64,000 bases of DNA, taken from Burhinus oedicnemus (taxonomy: Eukaryota > Chordata > Aves > Charadriiformes > Burhinidae). Within the stretch, counting starts at the first letter, position 1. Every line of letters starts with the position of its first letter. Position numbers and translations under genes: made by a program. The stretch is from positions 618,748-682,747 of the forward strand of contig VFFE01007650.1 in NCBI GenBank assembly GCA_008921705.1, in the 5' to 3' direction. Positions 36,115 through 49,600 of the stretch are shown here, one piece after another. A model generated the notes under the pieces. That model was not told the DNA's origin and did not search any database. It saw only the letters and a list, made by a program, of their open reading frames with translations.

Positions 36115-38646
36115 GGTCAAAGCCTTTCTTATATTGAAGTCAATGGCAAAACTGTAATTTCATCACAAATGTTTCTCCATGGTGTTCTGTGAAGAATTTA
36201 CAAAATCTTTTTCAGGGTAACCATCCTGACCCATTGTGTCATGTCACGTTAGCGAAGTTTGGCTCAGATCACCTTGATTTCTTCCTGAGAAGATCCTTCT
36301 CTCTTCACTGACAGATAAAATCCAATTTGACTGGCTTCATACACATGACCAAGGTCATGCCTTTATGGGACAAAGTGACTTTTCGTGCTGACTACTAGTG
36401 TCAGTTTGCTTAGCTGATATTCTTAGTCAAACTGATATCCTGGCAGTAGCCTGGCAGTACCTTAGCAAGTTATCAACAGCTGAAGAGAAAACTTGATCAG
36501 TACCTGAGTTTACATATTCTAAATGAAGATAGGACGTTCAAGATTATTCAGTGTTGACCTGATTGTGTTACCATTGTGAAGAATGGCAAGGCTGCCAAGG
36601 ATCCTGCTAGGAGGGAATATAGCATATTTTGCTAAACATGTAAGAGTCGTAGTATTTATTAGCCTCTCCCTCCTTTAATTTCTTTGATAAATTGGTGGAT
36701 TTACCATCCAAATATATGGCCAGATATAAAAAAAAGAGTTAATGTAAATCCTTTCATTATCACAAGCTAGAAAATATTGGAATCTAAATGACATTTATGG
36801 GAGAATCAGCAGCTAATATTTATCCAGAGAGACTGAAACTGCAGTTTCAGAAGGATGCTAGTGTCTTGTTGCTGATGAACACAAAATCCAAATTTAAATT
36901 CACGTTGCAATCCCACAGAAGATCTGTAAGGTTCCTGGTATAAAATTATTTAAAAATCATTTTAGAAAACCATTACTATTTAAGTCTAAAGAGGTTCTTA
37001 AATTTGTGCTTGAATAAGTACTGTTAAAGTGCACTAAGCTTCATTCTTGTACTTTAAAACCATTTGCATCAGACTGTTGTGTGTACGTGTGTGAGTTCAG
37101 AATGTGTGCATTTGATAGCCAGGGGAAAATAAGCATGCCTGGGTTAGCTTGGACACTGTTTCCATTCCACGGTTATAATCAAATAAAAATATGTAGAAGT
37201 TTAATTTAAAAAGCACCATCAAATTGTAAAACATAGTAACGCTGGGACACAAGCTGTGTAACAAACCACATGGGAAAGTGATGATTACAATCTTGCATTT
37301 CTTCTTGCGGTCTTTGTTGGGTTCATATGATTTGTACTACCAAAGTATGTCTGTTCTCCTTTCCTTTCCTCAGCGGAACAAAAGTCTTATAATTGCTGCT
37401 TTCCTCTGCATTAGCCATGGTGTTTTAATTTGCTCGGTGGACATGCCATCAGTCCTGTCATTTAGTTCTGCAGCACAATGTTTAGGTTCATGGCGTGTCT
37501 CCATCAAGACAAGCAGGACTTTCCTCCATCCCCTGCTGTGTAGCACGCTGACTGGCAAAGGTGACACAGCAGATCTCAATGGGTTCATTGTCTGATAGCT
37601 AAAAGCACTTCCCTACATGATTTATTTATAGATGATAACTGGTAAAGGCTGGAGTGTGTAATGGAGAAGATTACTTGGTCTCTTGCAAACAATATCCTGT
37701 TTCTTAAGGGAAGGCATTGAAGAATTACTGCTTGTAACCCCATAAATTGGCACTGTTTCAACAGTTTTGGTCAACTCATAAAGTTGACAGCTTCCAGGGG
37801 CAGTGCAAGCAGCACCTTCTATTTTTCAGCATTTCCCCCAGCCTGCTACAATTATAAAGGCCATGAATGGCTTTATTATGAATCACTGAGCTGATGCCAA
37901 GTAAAGATAAACCAGAGCTCTCCTCCACCGAAGATCCTGAGGGCTTGCTCAGGACCCTGTAATTCTGGCCCCTCACAGACTTGGCAACTATCAAACTGAT
38001 CTGTCTCACTAGTAAAGGGTGGGAAAGCAGTGGGTCATATAAAATGAGATACTTCACCACCCAATTTGCTCATCTGACAAACTGAATTAAGCTCTTTTGG
38101 GGGTCATCTGAAGTCTTTATTAGAGAGACTCACAGCAGTTCCCCTGGGTGAGCTCCAGGGTGAGTCGAGTCTAAATCCTGAATGGCAGAGAAGGGAGCTG
38201 AAGACAGGGAAGCCTTGCGGTGTCAGTGAGAGCTCGAGCATGAGGAACATGCCTCGCGTGCCTCCTGCTAGGCTGTGTTAAAAGGGTCACTAATGGCTGC
38301 ATTGGAAAGAAAGGAAGCCACCACTTGGGTGGCAAAAGATAGGGCTCTGACAGCTTGTTAAAAGGATAGTGGGACACCTGGACGTCTGTCTCAGGGGGAG
38401 GAGGGCTGCCAGTGTTTCTTCACTACCAAAGAAGCATTCTGGCTCTTTAGGGATCCAGCCTGTGATGCTCAACTCTTCCCTACGCATGGGAGTTGGATGG
38501 GGCTGACTTGCTTCTGGGCATCACTTGAGGTCCCCTAAAGCCCAGACAATGAGTCCCTTTCTGAGGAGCTTACAGACCTACAGTACATCAAAAGGTATTT
38601 TAATGCCAGTCCTGTCTCTGTTGGTAAAGAAATTATTACTCATGGG

Positions 38647-38661
38647 AAAAAAAAAAAAAAA
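38647..38661. repeat. A15 homopolymer
   Basis: Fifteen A, with no adjoining retrotransposon body recognised. Confidence 0.85.
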
Positions 38662-41600
38662 TCTGTGTATGCTGATGTAAACCCATGCACTGTAATTTAG
38701 ATTTCTAAAATATATGATGTAGCTATCACATTGATTACACTGTAGTTATACTGTGTAGCTGTTAGTTGTCTCTTGGTAGGATGTGTTTTGGTATGGTAAG
38801 GTCTACACAAAAACCAGATCTGCATTTTCCAGTTTTCAAGATTACCAGTTCATTTCACCAGGAGCCTAAAAATCACAAGTCTGTTAAATAGAAAAGCCAT
38901 AACATATGCAACTTTCCAATAGATTTTTTATTTTACAAACTAACCAGAAACTAAGTTGGGCAACAACAGTAGACAAAAATTTGTCTGTGATTGAAGGACT
39001 GCATTTCACCCTGTTATAAACCTGTAAATTCAGAGTAGGTCCAAATCCAGGAACTTAATTTTCAGTTTGTATAATTGCAGAGACTAGAGACACAGTTTTT
39101 GTCTTGTGAATGGAAATATTATATTAATTTAAAAAATATTTAGCTTTCTCATAAATCAGATTTCTAGCCACAGGAAAAAATAATAATTAGAACAAGACTC
39201 ACATGATTTTTCTTTCATGGTTAATAAAAAAGACGAAGGGAAAATCACATGTGCACTTGTTCCACAGAGAAAACAAACCTACAGCTTTTAGACAGAGCTC
39301 TAGATACTAATTTTTGCAGCTGTGCACATACCTATCCTACCTCCAGTTAATTGGTGAGATGAAAACTGATTAATTTTCACATCCTATCACAATTAAAAAA
39401 AAAAACAACCCAGGCCTCTACTATTTGTTCTATTTAAGCATCACAAATGCCATAGCTTAGTGAGGTACAAAATTACTATTGAACTAAAGTTCCCAAAAAG
39501 GTCTTAAAGAAAGAGCTGTTGAACTTCATCACAGGATAAAGTTAAAACCTTCGAGAAATCACTATTATAATTTGTTGAAAAAGTGTGGTTATTTCTCTCA
39601 GTGAACAACCACGAAAAGAAATCTCTCTAATATGTTTTGAGTGTAGAAAAGTCACTTCAGCTGTACTCTGCTTATGCCATGTCTCCTAGGCTTGCTTTGT
39701 AGAGAACAGGTGGTTTGAAAGAAAGGAATTCATCAGCTGGCCCATGAAAAGATGCTGAACCACAGGTGAGATGTCAGCTCAGCAGGTCTTTGATTTTTGA
39801 ATGTATCACACTATTCTGAAACAGACTTTGAGCCGTTATTTAATCCTTCTGCTTGTATAACTGCAGTCTCGTGGGGTTCGCTATCATTTTTGACTCAGGT
39901 GTTTCACCTGTTCTTACCTCTCCAGAGACAGAGATTCCTTGAACATGGAGGTGCTCCAGTTCAGCACTTTTCAACTCCTAGATTGATTTCAAGCTTTCTC
40001 TCTCTTTTTCTGCAGTTTCAAACCAATGACTTCTTGTCCTGCTCACAGTATAGAGCAGTATATTTCTTTTTCTCTGCAGCAGACTTATGTATATGAAGAC
40101 TGTAACTGTGTCTCCCCTGTAGACTAAATATCTCCAAGTTCTTTAGATGTGTTTTCTGAAAATAATCCTGTTTTGATTTTTTGTAGACTTTTGCAGATCT
40201 CGTCTGGAATTTACTTGAATGAAATGCCCTAAATTGCACTGTATTGTGCCTAGAACAAAATGTATTTAGGTAATTTTAGGTAGCAACAAAAGTGGGAGAA
40301 ACCCACTTTTTTGTGTTTTCAGTAAGGGTTTCCCTGAAATATGGTTTAACAAGATTCTCTCTGTCACTCTGCTTCATATTACAGTCTCCCTTCCAGACAA
40401 TAAAAATCAGTTTACGTCTTGGGGACTACAGTTGAGTAATCATAAAATATAATGTATGATGTTAAGATTAAGATAAACAAGCTGAAGGCAATCTGGCAAT
40501 ATGATAAAGGACTGCTTAAATTGTGAGGAATGACCAAACAGATAAAAGGGGAAACCCAAGTAAGGGTAAACACAGATGAAAGCCCTAGTAATAGAGATTT
40601 TGTTAACTTTTTTGCTAGAATAATCCTTAGCTATGACATAGATTTTTTTATGATATTTTCCAGAAAACACAATAGAAAAGTCTCCGTAAGTCATTAGCTC
40701 ATCAAATGACCACTGTAGTATTATAATTTCCCAGTTACTCTACATAAATGATAACTGAGAACCCAGGTTAAGTCATGTAATTAACTTTTTAGTATTACTT
40801 ATTCCTGAGGAAATTATTAAACTCCTCAAAGTCCAGAGAAAAATACACATAAGTTTTATGTATTCTAGTTACCCTGTTGAGGAGTACCTACCCATTTCTA
40901 GATAGTTCCTGGGCAAATAGGCTTCCCCTCAAATTTTATGGCTGATAGAGCTCTTTCAGAAATCCAGATGAATGAGGGTGCTCCGTAGTCTGGAGGAGCA
41001 TTCTGATACCGTCCCACTCTTCTTCTTCTCCCATATCTGGTGTCTGCTCCTGTGTATTTGTTGGCTGGAGATCACCAGCCAATGGGGTCAGAGATCCCAT
41101 TTCTCACCGCTGTAAAAAGCTTCCATGTGTCCCTTTACCTTGTCTTACATTAAGGTGGACAATCCTCTGCTAAGGACTGACTTGTTGAACTCTTGTGGCA
41201 GGGACATTTTTGCAGTCATATGGAAACATGAAAATCAAGAGAGGAAGGGAATTCTTCCTTCTCCTCTGAGACTGATCACCTACCCCCACAGGTAACATAT
41301 CATAGATGAACAGTCCTGGTAGGATTCACAGAAAATCTGTTCCCTGCACCACACACCACAAGACCATGTCACAATGTCCTCCAACATTGTCAGCATTGGA
41401 TAGTTGAAGCCAAAGGGGAGACAAGCTACGAAAGACTCTAAACTGTTCTCCGTGGGAGTGCTGGGTCTAGCCACAGGCACATCCAAGCTCACATCAGTGC
41501 ACCTCCCCTAAACTCGGTTCCACAGAAAGGGAGCTTGGCTGTGTAGGCTGAAATGGAGCTGTGGAAGACTGTGACCACTTGCCCTGCCTGGAGACTCGGA

Positions 41601-43530
41601 AGATCTGGAGCCGCGAGCATGATCACACTCTTTATAAATGTAGCCTGTTGTATAGGATTATATTGAATGTTGTAATTTATTTTGTGAAGCCTTCAATCAG
41701 TATGTTTGCTATAATTCTTAAAAAACATCGCTAGCCAGAAATCACAAGAAGAATTACTTCATTAAGGGGTTCTGTTGAGATCAGGGATTATGGTAATAGC
41801 AGATCTGTAGTCTTTTTTGATTTTGCCATTACATCAGATAAATGACTGCTATTACTGCTCTGGTTGTTGTTTACTCAGGAAATGAACTTCATTCTAATTC
41901 ACTTTATTGTACTTCATGATTTATTTGCCTAGTGTTGTTTACAGTGTGACTAAGCTGACCAAGGCTTTATCATGTTTGCATTGAGAATGCTGTGAAGAAA
42001 GCTAGACTGGTTGGTGTGTGTCCCATGTATAGGGAATGTTCCACTGTGGCAAGCCGCTAGCAACTTGATATATATTTATACAGGGAAAAAAAAGTGCTAC
42101 TCAAAACTGATGACCTTGTAAACCCACGCTTTTTAACATACACTTTTTATTTTCTCAAAATAGACCTTGGAATCACAGCTTCCATCTGTTTTTTTGTCAT
42201 TGCCAGGTGAGTTAATGTATTCTTAGGATTGAGCATGCTCCCAGGTCCAGGGTGACTCCACAGCTCTGCACCTCTCTGTGCCACTACTTTTTTGTCCTGT
42301 CTAAGCGCAGGTCTTGATCATACAAGCCTTCTGGTAAGATGTATGCAACAAGTGATGCAGGGTTGAATTCTTCAGGCTCTGCTCTTTTACAAGTTCATAT
42401 CCACATGCAGTGACTTTTCCAGCCTGCTGTGATTTGGGAGAAGAGTCAGTACCAATCAGGAAGGGAGGTTTTCACTCTTAAATCCAGTTACAGCAATGAG
42501 CAGCACCAAGTTTCGCTCCAGTCATCTGGAAAAACAGCTGCCTTCATCCCAAGTCATCGTTGTCTGAAATGACCACGCATTCCAGAATAAATGCTTAGAG
42601 ATGGCATTTTCAAGGTTCAAACAGATTTTTATACCAGTGTTAGTATAGCTTGTTGTTGGCTTAATTAAGGCCATAGATGCCTCTGTTAGGCTGGAGAATG
42701 TTTGTCAAATAACATAGTTTGAGTCCAAGAGTGTCTGTGCTCATTTGACTTTTCAGTCACTGAAATCTCATTCTGCTGTAATAAGCAAATTGGAGCTGAT
42801 TAGGGAACATGACGCGCAAGAGAAAACATACAATAAAATACTGCAATTACTGGAAAATGTCAAAGCATTTTTATGTGGAATCTTTTGGATGAATTTGGTG
42901 GCCATTTGGAGAGCTGAGCCAGTGTTGGAGCCAGAGGACAGGGGCATGTACGCATCCAGGATTAATCATGAATCAAAACACAGGAAGAATAAAAAAATGG
43001 ATGGGATGTACACACTGTGGAGCTGCATCATTATGGGCCTCGTTAGTCTGGGCAACCTGGTTAGCTGAATGCTATCCCAACGCCACCTTTGTGGCTCCTG
43101 CTGACCTTATTTTTACAGGAACTGTGTTTCTGAAATTGTCAATGCTTTATTGTTATTTAATATTATATTTCAATTTGGTATTACTTGTGTGGAAAAAAAT
43201 GCACTTGTCAGTGTTGCATTTAGTATGTTGATTTAATTAATTATTTTAAAGAATAGCTGTTATAGGAACAGATGGCAGGCAAATCTGGCTTATTTTAAAA
43301 ATAGAACATGTATGGTAAAATCACTGTTCATTCACACTATTGACTCAATACATTTTGCATGTTTTCGGATGGCAGAAACTCCATTTTATTGAAACAGTTT
43401 TCCCTCTGTCTCATGACACTGTTTGGGGTTGTGATGCATTAACATTGTAATCCTGAAAAGGGTGCTATGAGGAAGAAACATGTTTGTCTTCATAGTACTA
43501 GTTGTTCACTGTGCTTGTCTTATGAACTAA

Positions 43531-46500
43531 ATCATAAAATCAAAGAATCATTTAGGTTGGAAAAGACCATTAACATCATTGAGTCCAACCATGAACCTAA
43601 CACTGCCAAGACCATCACTAAATCATGTCCTTTGTGCCACATCTACCTCTCTTTTAAATACCCCTAGGAATGGCTACTCAACCACTTCCCTGGGCAGCCT
43701 GTTCCAATGTTTGATAACCCTTTCAGTGAAGAATTTTCTCCTAATATCCAATCTAAACCTCCCCTGGCGCAACTTGAGGCTGTTTCCCATTGTCCTATCG
43801 CTTTTTAGTTGGGAGAAGAGACCAACACCCACCTCGCTACAACCTCCTTTCAGGTAGTTGTAGAGAGCAATAAGGTCTCCCCTGAGCCTCCTTTTCTCCA
43901 GACTAAACAACCCCAGTTCCCTCAGCTGCTCCTCATAAGACTTGTGCTCCAGACCCCTCCCCAGCTTTGTTGCCCTTGTCTGAACATGGTCCAGCACCTC
44001 AATGTCTTTCTTGTAATGAGGGGCCCAAAACTGAACACAATATTTGAGGTGGGGCCTTACCAGTGTCAAGAACGGGGGGATGATCACCTCCCTGGTCCTG
44101 CTGGCCATACTATTTCTGATACAAGCCAGGATGCTATTGGCCTTCTTGGCCACCTGGGCACACTCCTGGTTCATATTCAGCCAGCTGTTGACCAATACCC
44201 TCAGGTTCTTTTCCAGCCACTCTTCCCCAAACCTGTAGTGCTGCATGGGGTTGTTGTGACCCAAATGCAGGACCTGGCACTTGGCCTCATTGAACTGCAT
44301 ACCATTGGCCTCAGCCCATTGATCCAGCCTGTCCAGATCCCTCTGCATAACCTTCCTACCCTCAAGCAGATCAACATTCCTGCCTAAATTGGTGTTGTCT
44401 GCAAACTTACTGAGGATACACTCAATCCCCTTGTCCAGATCATTAATAAAGATATTCAACAGAACTGTCACCAATACTGAGCCCTGGGAACTCCACTTGT
44501 GACTGGCCGCCAACTGGATTTAACTCCATTCACTGCAACTCTTTGGTCCTGGCCATCCAGTCAATTTTTCACCCAGTGAAGAGTACACCCATCCAGTTTC
44601 TCCAGGAGAATGCTGTGGGAAACAGTGTCAAAGGCTTTACTAAAGTCCAGGTAGATAACATCCACAGCCTTTCCCTCATCCACTAAGTGGGTCACCTTGT
44701 CATAGAAGGAGATCAGGTTTGTCAAGCAGGACCTGCCTTTCGTAAACCCATGCTGACAGGGTCTGATCACCTGGTTGTTCTGTATGTGCTGTGTGATGGC
44801 ACTCAAGATGATCTGCTCCATAACCTTCCCCAGCATCAAGGTCAGACTGACAGATCTGTAGTTCCCTGGATCCTCCTTCTGGCCTTTCTTGTAGATAGGT
44901 GTCACTTTTGCTAACCTGCAGTCAACTGGGACCTCCCCAGTTAGCCAGGACTGCTGACAAATGATGGAAAGAGGCTTGGTGAGCACTTCTGCCAGCTCCT
45001 TCAGTATCCTTGGGTGGATCCCATCTGGCCCCATAGACTTGTGTGTGTCTAAGTAGTGTAGCAGGTCACTCACCATTTCCCTTGGATTATAAAGACTTCA
45101 TTCTGCTCCCCATCTCTGTCTTCCAGCTCAGGTGGCTGGGTACCCGGAGAGCAACTGGTTTTACTACTAAAGACTGAGGCAAAGAAGGCATTCAGTACCT
45201 CAGCCTTTTCCTCATCCTTGGTCACTATGTTTCTCTCTGCATCCAATAAAGGATGGAGATTCTCCTTAGCCCTCTTTTTGTTGCTAATGTATTTATAGAA
45301 ACATTTTTTATTGTCTTTTAGGGCAGTAGCCTGATTAAGTTCTAGTTGGGCTTTGGCCCTTCTAATTTTCTCCCTGCATCACCTCATGACATCCTTGTAG
45401 TCCTCCTGAGTTGCCTGCCCCTCTTCCAAAGGTCATAAACTCCCTTTTTTTTCCTGAGTTCCAGCCAAAGCTCTCTGTTCAGCCAGGCCAGTTGTCTTCC
45501 CCGCCAGCTCATCTTTCAGAACATGGGAACAGCCAGCTCCTGCGCCTTTAAGATTTCCTTCTTGAAGAATATCCGGCCTTCCTGGACTCCTTTGCCCTTC
45601 AGGACTGCCTCCCAAGGGACTCTGTCAACCAGTCTCCTAAACAAGCCAAAGTCTGCCCTCTGGAAGTCCAAGGTAGCAGTTCTGCTGACCCCTCTCCCTA
45701 CTTCTTCAAGAACCAAAAACTCTATGATTTTGTGGTCACTATGCCCAAGACAGCCTCCAACCATCACATCACCCACAAGTCCTTCTCTGTTCACAAACAA
45801 CAGGTCCAGTGTGGCACCTTCCCTAGTTGGCTCACTCACCAGCTGTGTCAGGAAGTTATCTTCTACACACTCCAGGAACCTCCTAGACTGTTTCCTCTCT
45901 GCTGTACTGTATTTCCAGCAGACATCTGGGAAGTTGATGTCCCCCACGAGAACAAGGGCTAGCAATTGTGAGACTTCTCCCAGCTGCTTATAGAATATTT
46001 CATCCATCTCTTCATCCTGGTTGGGTGGTCTGTAACAGACTCCCACCATGATATCTGCTTTTTTGGCCTTCCCCCTGATTCTTACCCATAAACACTTCAT
46101 CCTTTTATCACTGTTGAGTTCTAGACAATCAAAACACTTCCTAACATACAGAGTTACCCCATTGCCTCTCCTTCCTTTCCTATCCTTTCTGAAGAGTTTA
46201 TAGCCATCCATTGCAGCACTCCAGTTGTGTGAGTCATCCCACCATGTCTCCATAATTGCAACTATATCATAGTTTTCCCACTGCACAACGGCTTTCAGCT
46301 CCTCCTGTTTGTTGCCCATGCTGCGTGCATTGGTATAGATGCATTTCAGTTTAGCTATTGATCCTACCACTTTTTTGGGGAGAGAAGCCTTAATTCCTAT
46401 GTGACCATTCTCAGGCGCTTCCATGGTTTCTAACACATCAATAATCCTTGTGCCTTTGCTGTCATATGGATCTCCAGCCCCTACGTCCACTGAGATGGCA

Positions 46501-46620
46501 GACTGAAGGCCCTCCCTAGCACATCGTCCCTTAAACATTGGTGTGCTGCCCCCAGGCTTACCTCTAGTAAGCCTGGAACAAGGTAACACTATGAGCTATA
46601 CAGCTCAATTGGCTATGGTA
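43531..46620 (-). mobile_element. CR1 LINE, about 3.1 kb, minus strand, nearly all of ORF2
   Basis: This is the longest uninterrupted CR1 in the window. The 3' end lies on the left: 'atcataaaatcaaagaatcatttaggttgg' is the reverse complement of the CR1 tail and 3' UTR, followed by 'gagtccaaccatgaacctaacactgcc'. Homology continues through the ORF2 C-terminal domain, reverse transcriptase, linker and APE-type endonuclease to about 46.6 kb, where it fades just upstream of the ORF2 N-terminus. Full CR1 elements are about 4.5 kb with ORF1 upstream, so this copy is 5'-truncated near the ORF1/ORF2 border. The 3' UTR type matches the fragment at 51089-51270. The right boundary is approximate, and no target-site duplication was recognised. 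Confidence 0.95.
43674..46589 (-). pseudogene. CR1 ORF2 relic: endonuclease and reverse transcriptase, disrupted
   Basis: The first open piece (46589-45516, 357 codons) holds the APE-like endonuclease. Its expected residues are present: Asn in YTNARSMGNK (residues 85-94), Glu in ETWWDDSHNW (114), GDIN (216-219), YRPP (186-189) and the SDH triad (284-286). It ends at a TGA, after which the same frame continues with recognisable linker sequence. The next piece (45076-44561, another frame) has the RT motifs GPDGIHP, KEDPGNYRSVSL, QHGFTKGRSCLTNL and LDFSKAFD. A TGA follows WVKN, and a base appears to be missing in the GVPQG codons near 44481-44494. The third piece (44513-43674) carries the rest of RT and the C-terminal domain. 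The catalytic box reads FADN (44405-44394), with Asn replacing the second Asp. It is certainly inactive. Confidence 0.95.
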
Positions 46621-49600
46621 AGAGAATTACATTCGGTGACAAAACTATCCCAGCAGACTCTAGAGAATATGTGATTATTTTTGCCATGCAAAGATTGATA
46701 ACAATTAAAGTTTTCTGATTTTCCTATTGTTCTGTCCATTCTTTTTTATGTTTCTGGTGTTTTTAGAACTTTAATGACCACATTTATAGCTGCACTGGGT
46801 AAGTTATAGAGTAAGATGAATACATCTTTGTGAAGTTTCTGTACTGTGTATATGACAGATATGAAAGAACTTTAATTTTGGAGAGGGTAAAATGAGCAGC
46901 ACAAGTATGTAGAAATCTTTTTTTGTTGAATTTCTTCATTTAACTTCAGAAATGTGCTAATGAATTACTCAACAAATGCAGTTCATACACCAGTATCTAA
47001 GACTCATGGGAACCGATTTGCTAACTTGCATCTGTTGCTGTGGTTAGCATGTTTTTAGTTTGTGTTGTGTACAGAGCAATCCCACAGCAAATTTGGCCTG
47101 TAACTTATTTATCCATATTAATGTTAATAAGCATATGTGTATAGCTACATATTACTTGTTTGTGGCTATTTCTGGAAGAAAATTATTTTCCCCTGTGCTA
47201 AACCCACAAGAACAATGTGTGTATGGCTTTCTGCAGCAAAAGACTTAGTGCTACATTTCACTTTCCTTGCTCTTTTCACTACGGTATGGTATTATAATAT
47301 TTCAAAAATAATCCTGTATATTTTAAATTGTAGTTCATAAGTCACCCTTGAATTGTTGCTCAAACATTTCCTTATAAGGTTACATAATTCTTGGGTTAAC
47401 ATCTGTCCAATAAAGTTTTGCGCTTGTATCAGCAATGCAAAACAGTTACAGCAGAAATTAAATTTCAATGGTCATTCCTAGGAAGGAAAGGGGATCGCTG
47501 GTACATGCATGTAAGTCCTTCTGTTAACACAATCCATGTACTGATTATAAACAGCTTGATGCACTCAATATTATGATTCTGTTTGTTCAAGAAGTCCCTA
47601 TTTTCCTGCTAATTTGTGCTGTTTTCTGCAGCTCAAATAACTGAAAAAGATAGTGGGACGTTTGCAAGCAGAAATGCCTGCTCTCCAAGGGCCAGCAGAA
47701 ACTCAGGTGTTACAGATTTGTATGGACAGTCAGCACGTCCTTAAAAAACATACATGGCAGCAATGAAATTCTCGGTGTCTGGCACCTCAGTGGAGATGGA
47801 AACTGGACTGATGTTCTTGGCTATGCTGGTGTTTGTGATAGCAGAGAAGCTTTCTCTGCCGACAGCGACCCAGCCCCTCTCAGGCTACTCTTGTGTGAGC
47901 TTTTACAGGCAAGCACACCCTAGCTCTGCTACAGTCCTAGCAAATGTGAGCTGGCTCTTGTGTCTGGTCATCTCCAAGTGCAGGTAGGTCCAGCCCACAG
48001 GGACCTACAAAAGGTGGCTGTCGATAAACTGGTAAACCGTTCACTGCCCTTAAAAAATCCACACACGTGATTATGTTAAGGAGAAGGGAAGCCTTCAGGC
48101 AGAAGGAACTGGGAAAGTAAAGCCAACTGTTTGCACCCAGTGTGGGTTTATTATGTGACGGAAAACCGAAGTACCAAGCACCCTCAAGATCACTTTTATC
48201 TGCCATTCCCAGTGTAAACATTTGAATACACACTAAAACAGCCTAGCTCAAGCACTTGGCACATTGAGAAGGAGAATTCAGGCATGCATGATAACATATT
48301 GCCAGCCCAAGCTCTCATTCAGGCGGTTTGGATGCACCAGGTGCAAGGCAGGATTACTGCAGTCCCGTCTGTCAGCAGGCGTCCTGTACAGGACTCTTCC
48401 TATGCACTTGGTAGATGTTTCTGATGCTGGAGCCAGGATACAGCTGAGTTTCAGACATCATGATGTTTGGCAGGTATAAACCTTAGCTTCACAAGGCAGA
48501 CATGACCTAAGGATGCTCAAGTAACAGGGATTCTAAAAAATTCTGGGAAACACGGGAAAAAAAAGAAACACAGAGCAAATCCAAGTAACCTTTAAGAAGC
48601 TACTATGAAATGTAAATCCATTTCTTTATTGTCTTCTTATTCTACATCAGTAAATTTGTACTTTGGAGATGAAAGTTAAATAGAAATGTACTGAACTTTC
48701 CAAAATGCCTCTATGTCTGTGCGTACTTCGAAGCAGACACCCAAATTAATAGCTATGGCAATTTCTAGTACAAAGTGTATGGATTCTGTGTCATAACAAC
48801 ATTACATTTAGCACAGTATGCAGTGTTTGACAGTGGCCAACAGTAGGTGCTGGAGAAGAGAATAAAAATAACAAGAAAATGGTGTCATCCCCCAGAATAA
48901 TCTGATCTCCAGAATTCTATTACTTCTTCACTTGAGGCAGTTTCATAGTCCTTGACTAATAGTTCTTGCATGAATGTGTGTAATTGCCTTTAGACTTTTG
49001 ACATGAATTCAAGAGGTTAAGTGGATGTTGTGTGAAGAATACCTTCTCCTGTTCACCCAGAACTTGTGATGTGCTGACTTCCTCTGACAACCCTCCATCC
49101 TCCTATTGTGGGAGAGTTCAGAAGGGCCAAGTAAACAGCAAAAAACCCACAAAAAAGTAGTAGACTGATATATTTCTCAAGAGCCCTTATACAGTCTAAG
49201 TAAAAGCATTTGGCCAAATGTGAGAACACTCAAACCTGAAGGTGTTTGAATCCAGGGCCCAGCTTTTGCATTTTGTACCCATTTCTAAGGAAAACACAGT
49301 CCCTGAGGTACATTTGTGGAAAAGGTCTGAAGCCACTCTCCAGGAGGTTCCCATGAACTGCTCTGAGGAACTGTGTTGTGTGGTCACCCTCACTGTGATC
49401 TCCCACTGCCATCAGAGGCAATTTGGAGGGCAGAAGGCATGCAGAACAGCCAGTGCAAACCTGTGCTGCGGGTCGCAGATAGTTTCCCTCAAAACCTTCA
49501 AAATAGCAGACGCAGCTGGGGATCATTTCCTTTTCCAAACAAACATCACAACCTGATCTGGCTCTTCAGACACTTTAAAATTCCATTTTCTTCAAAAATT

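Larger units (their letters stand above)
29976..43530. other. AT-rich single-copy desert, second part
   Basis: No CR1, LTR, RNA gene or supported coding exon was recognised over 13.5 kb. It holds homopolymers (T13 at 36102-36114, A15 at 38647-38661, A11 near 39395) and a GC-richer patch at 38110-38580. At about 33145-33170 and 33545-33575 there are motifs such as 'cctaaatttagatcc' and 'gaatttaggtatttg' that may be relics of an old repeat. All open frames are short, with no recognisable domains. Confidence 0.5.

Noticed and set aside
36098..36118. GACC-T13-GGTC symmetric flanks
   Set aside because: Only 4 bp of symmetry around a homopolymer; expected by chance.
38110..38580. GC-richer block considered as a solitary LTR
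   Set aside because: No TG...CA ends, no paired flanking repeats and no clear polyadenylation layout.
43809..44387. 192-codon plus-strand frame, and similar frames at 45523-45993 and 44687-44914
   Set aside because: These are antisense shadows of CR1 ORF2 in the minus-strand element.
49240..49260. GTTTGAATCC, resembling a tRNA-type B box
   Set aside because: No A box, no cloverleaf and no T-run terminator at proper spacing.
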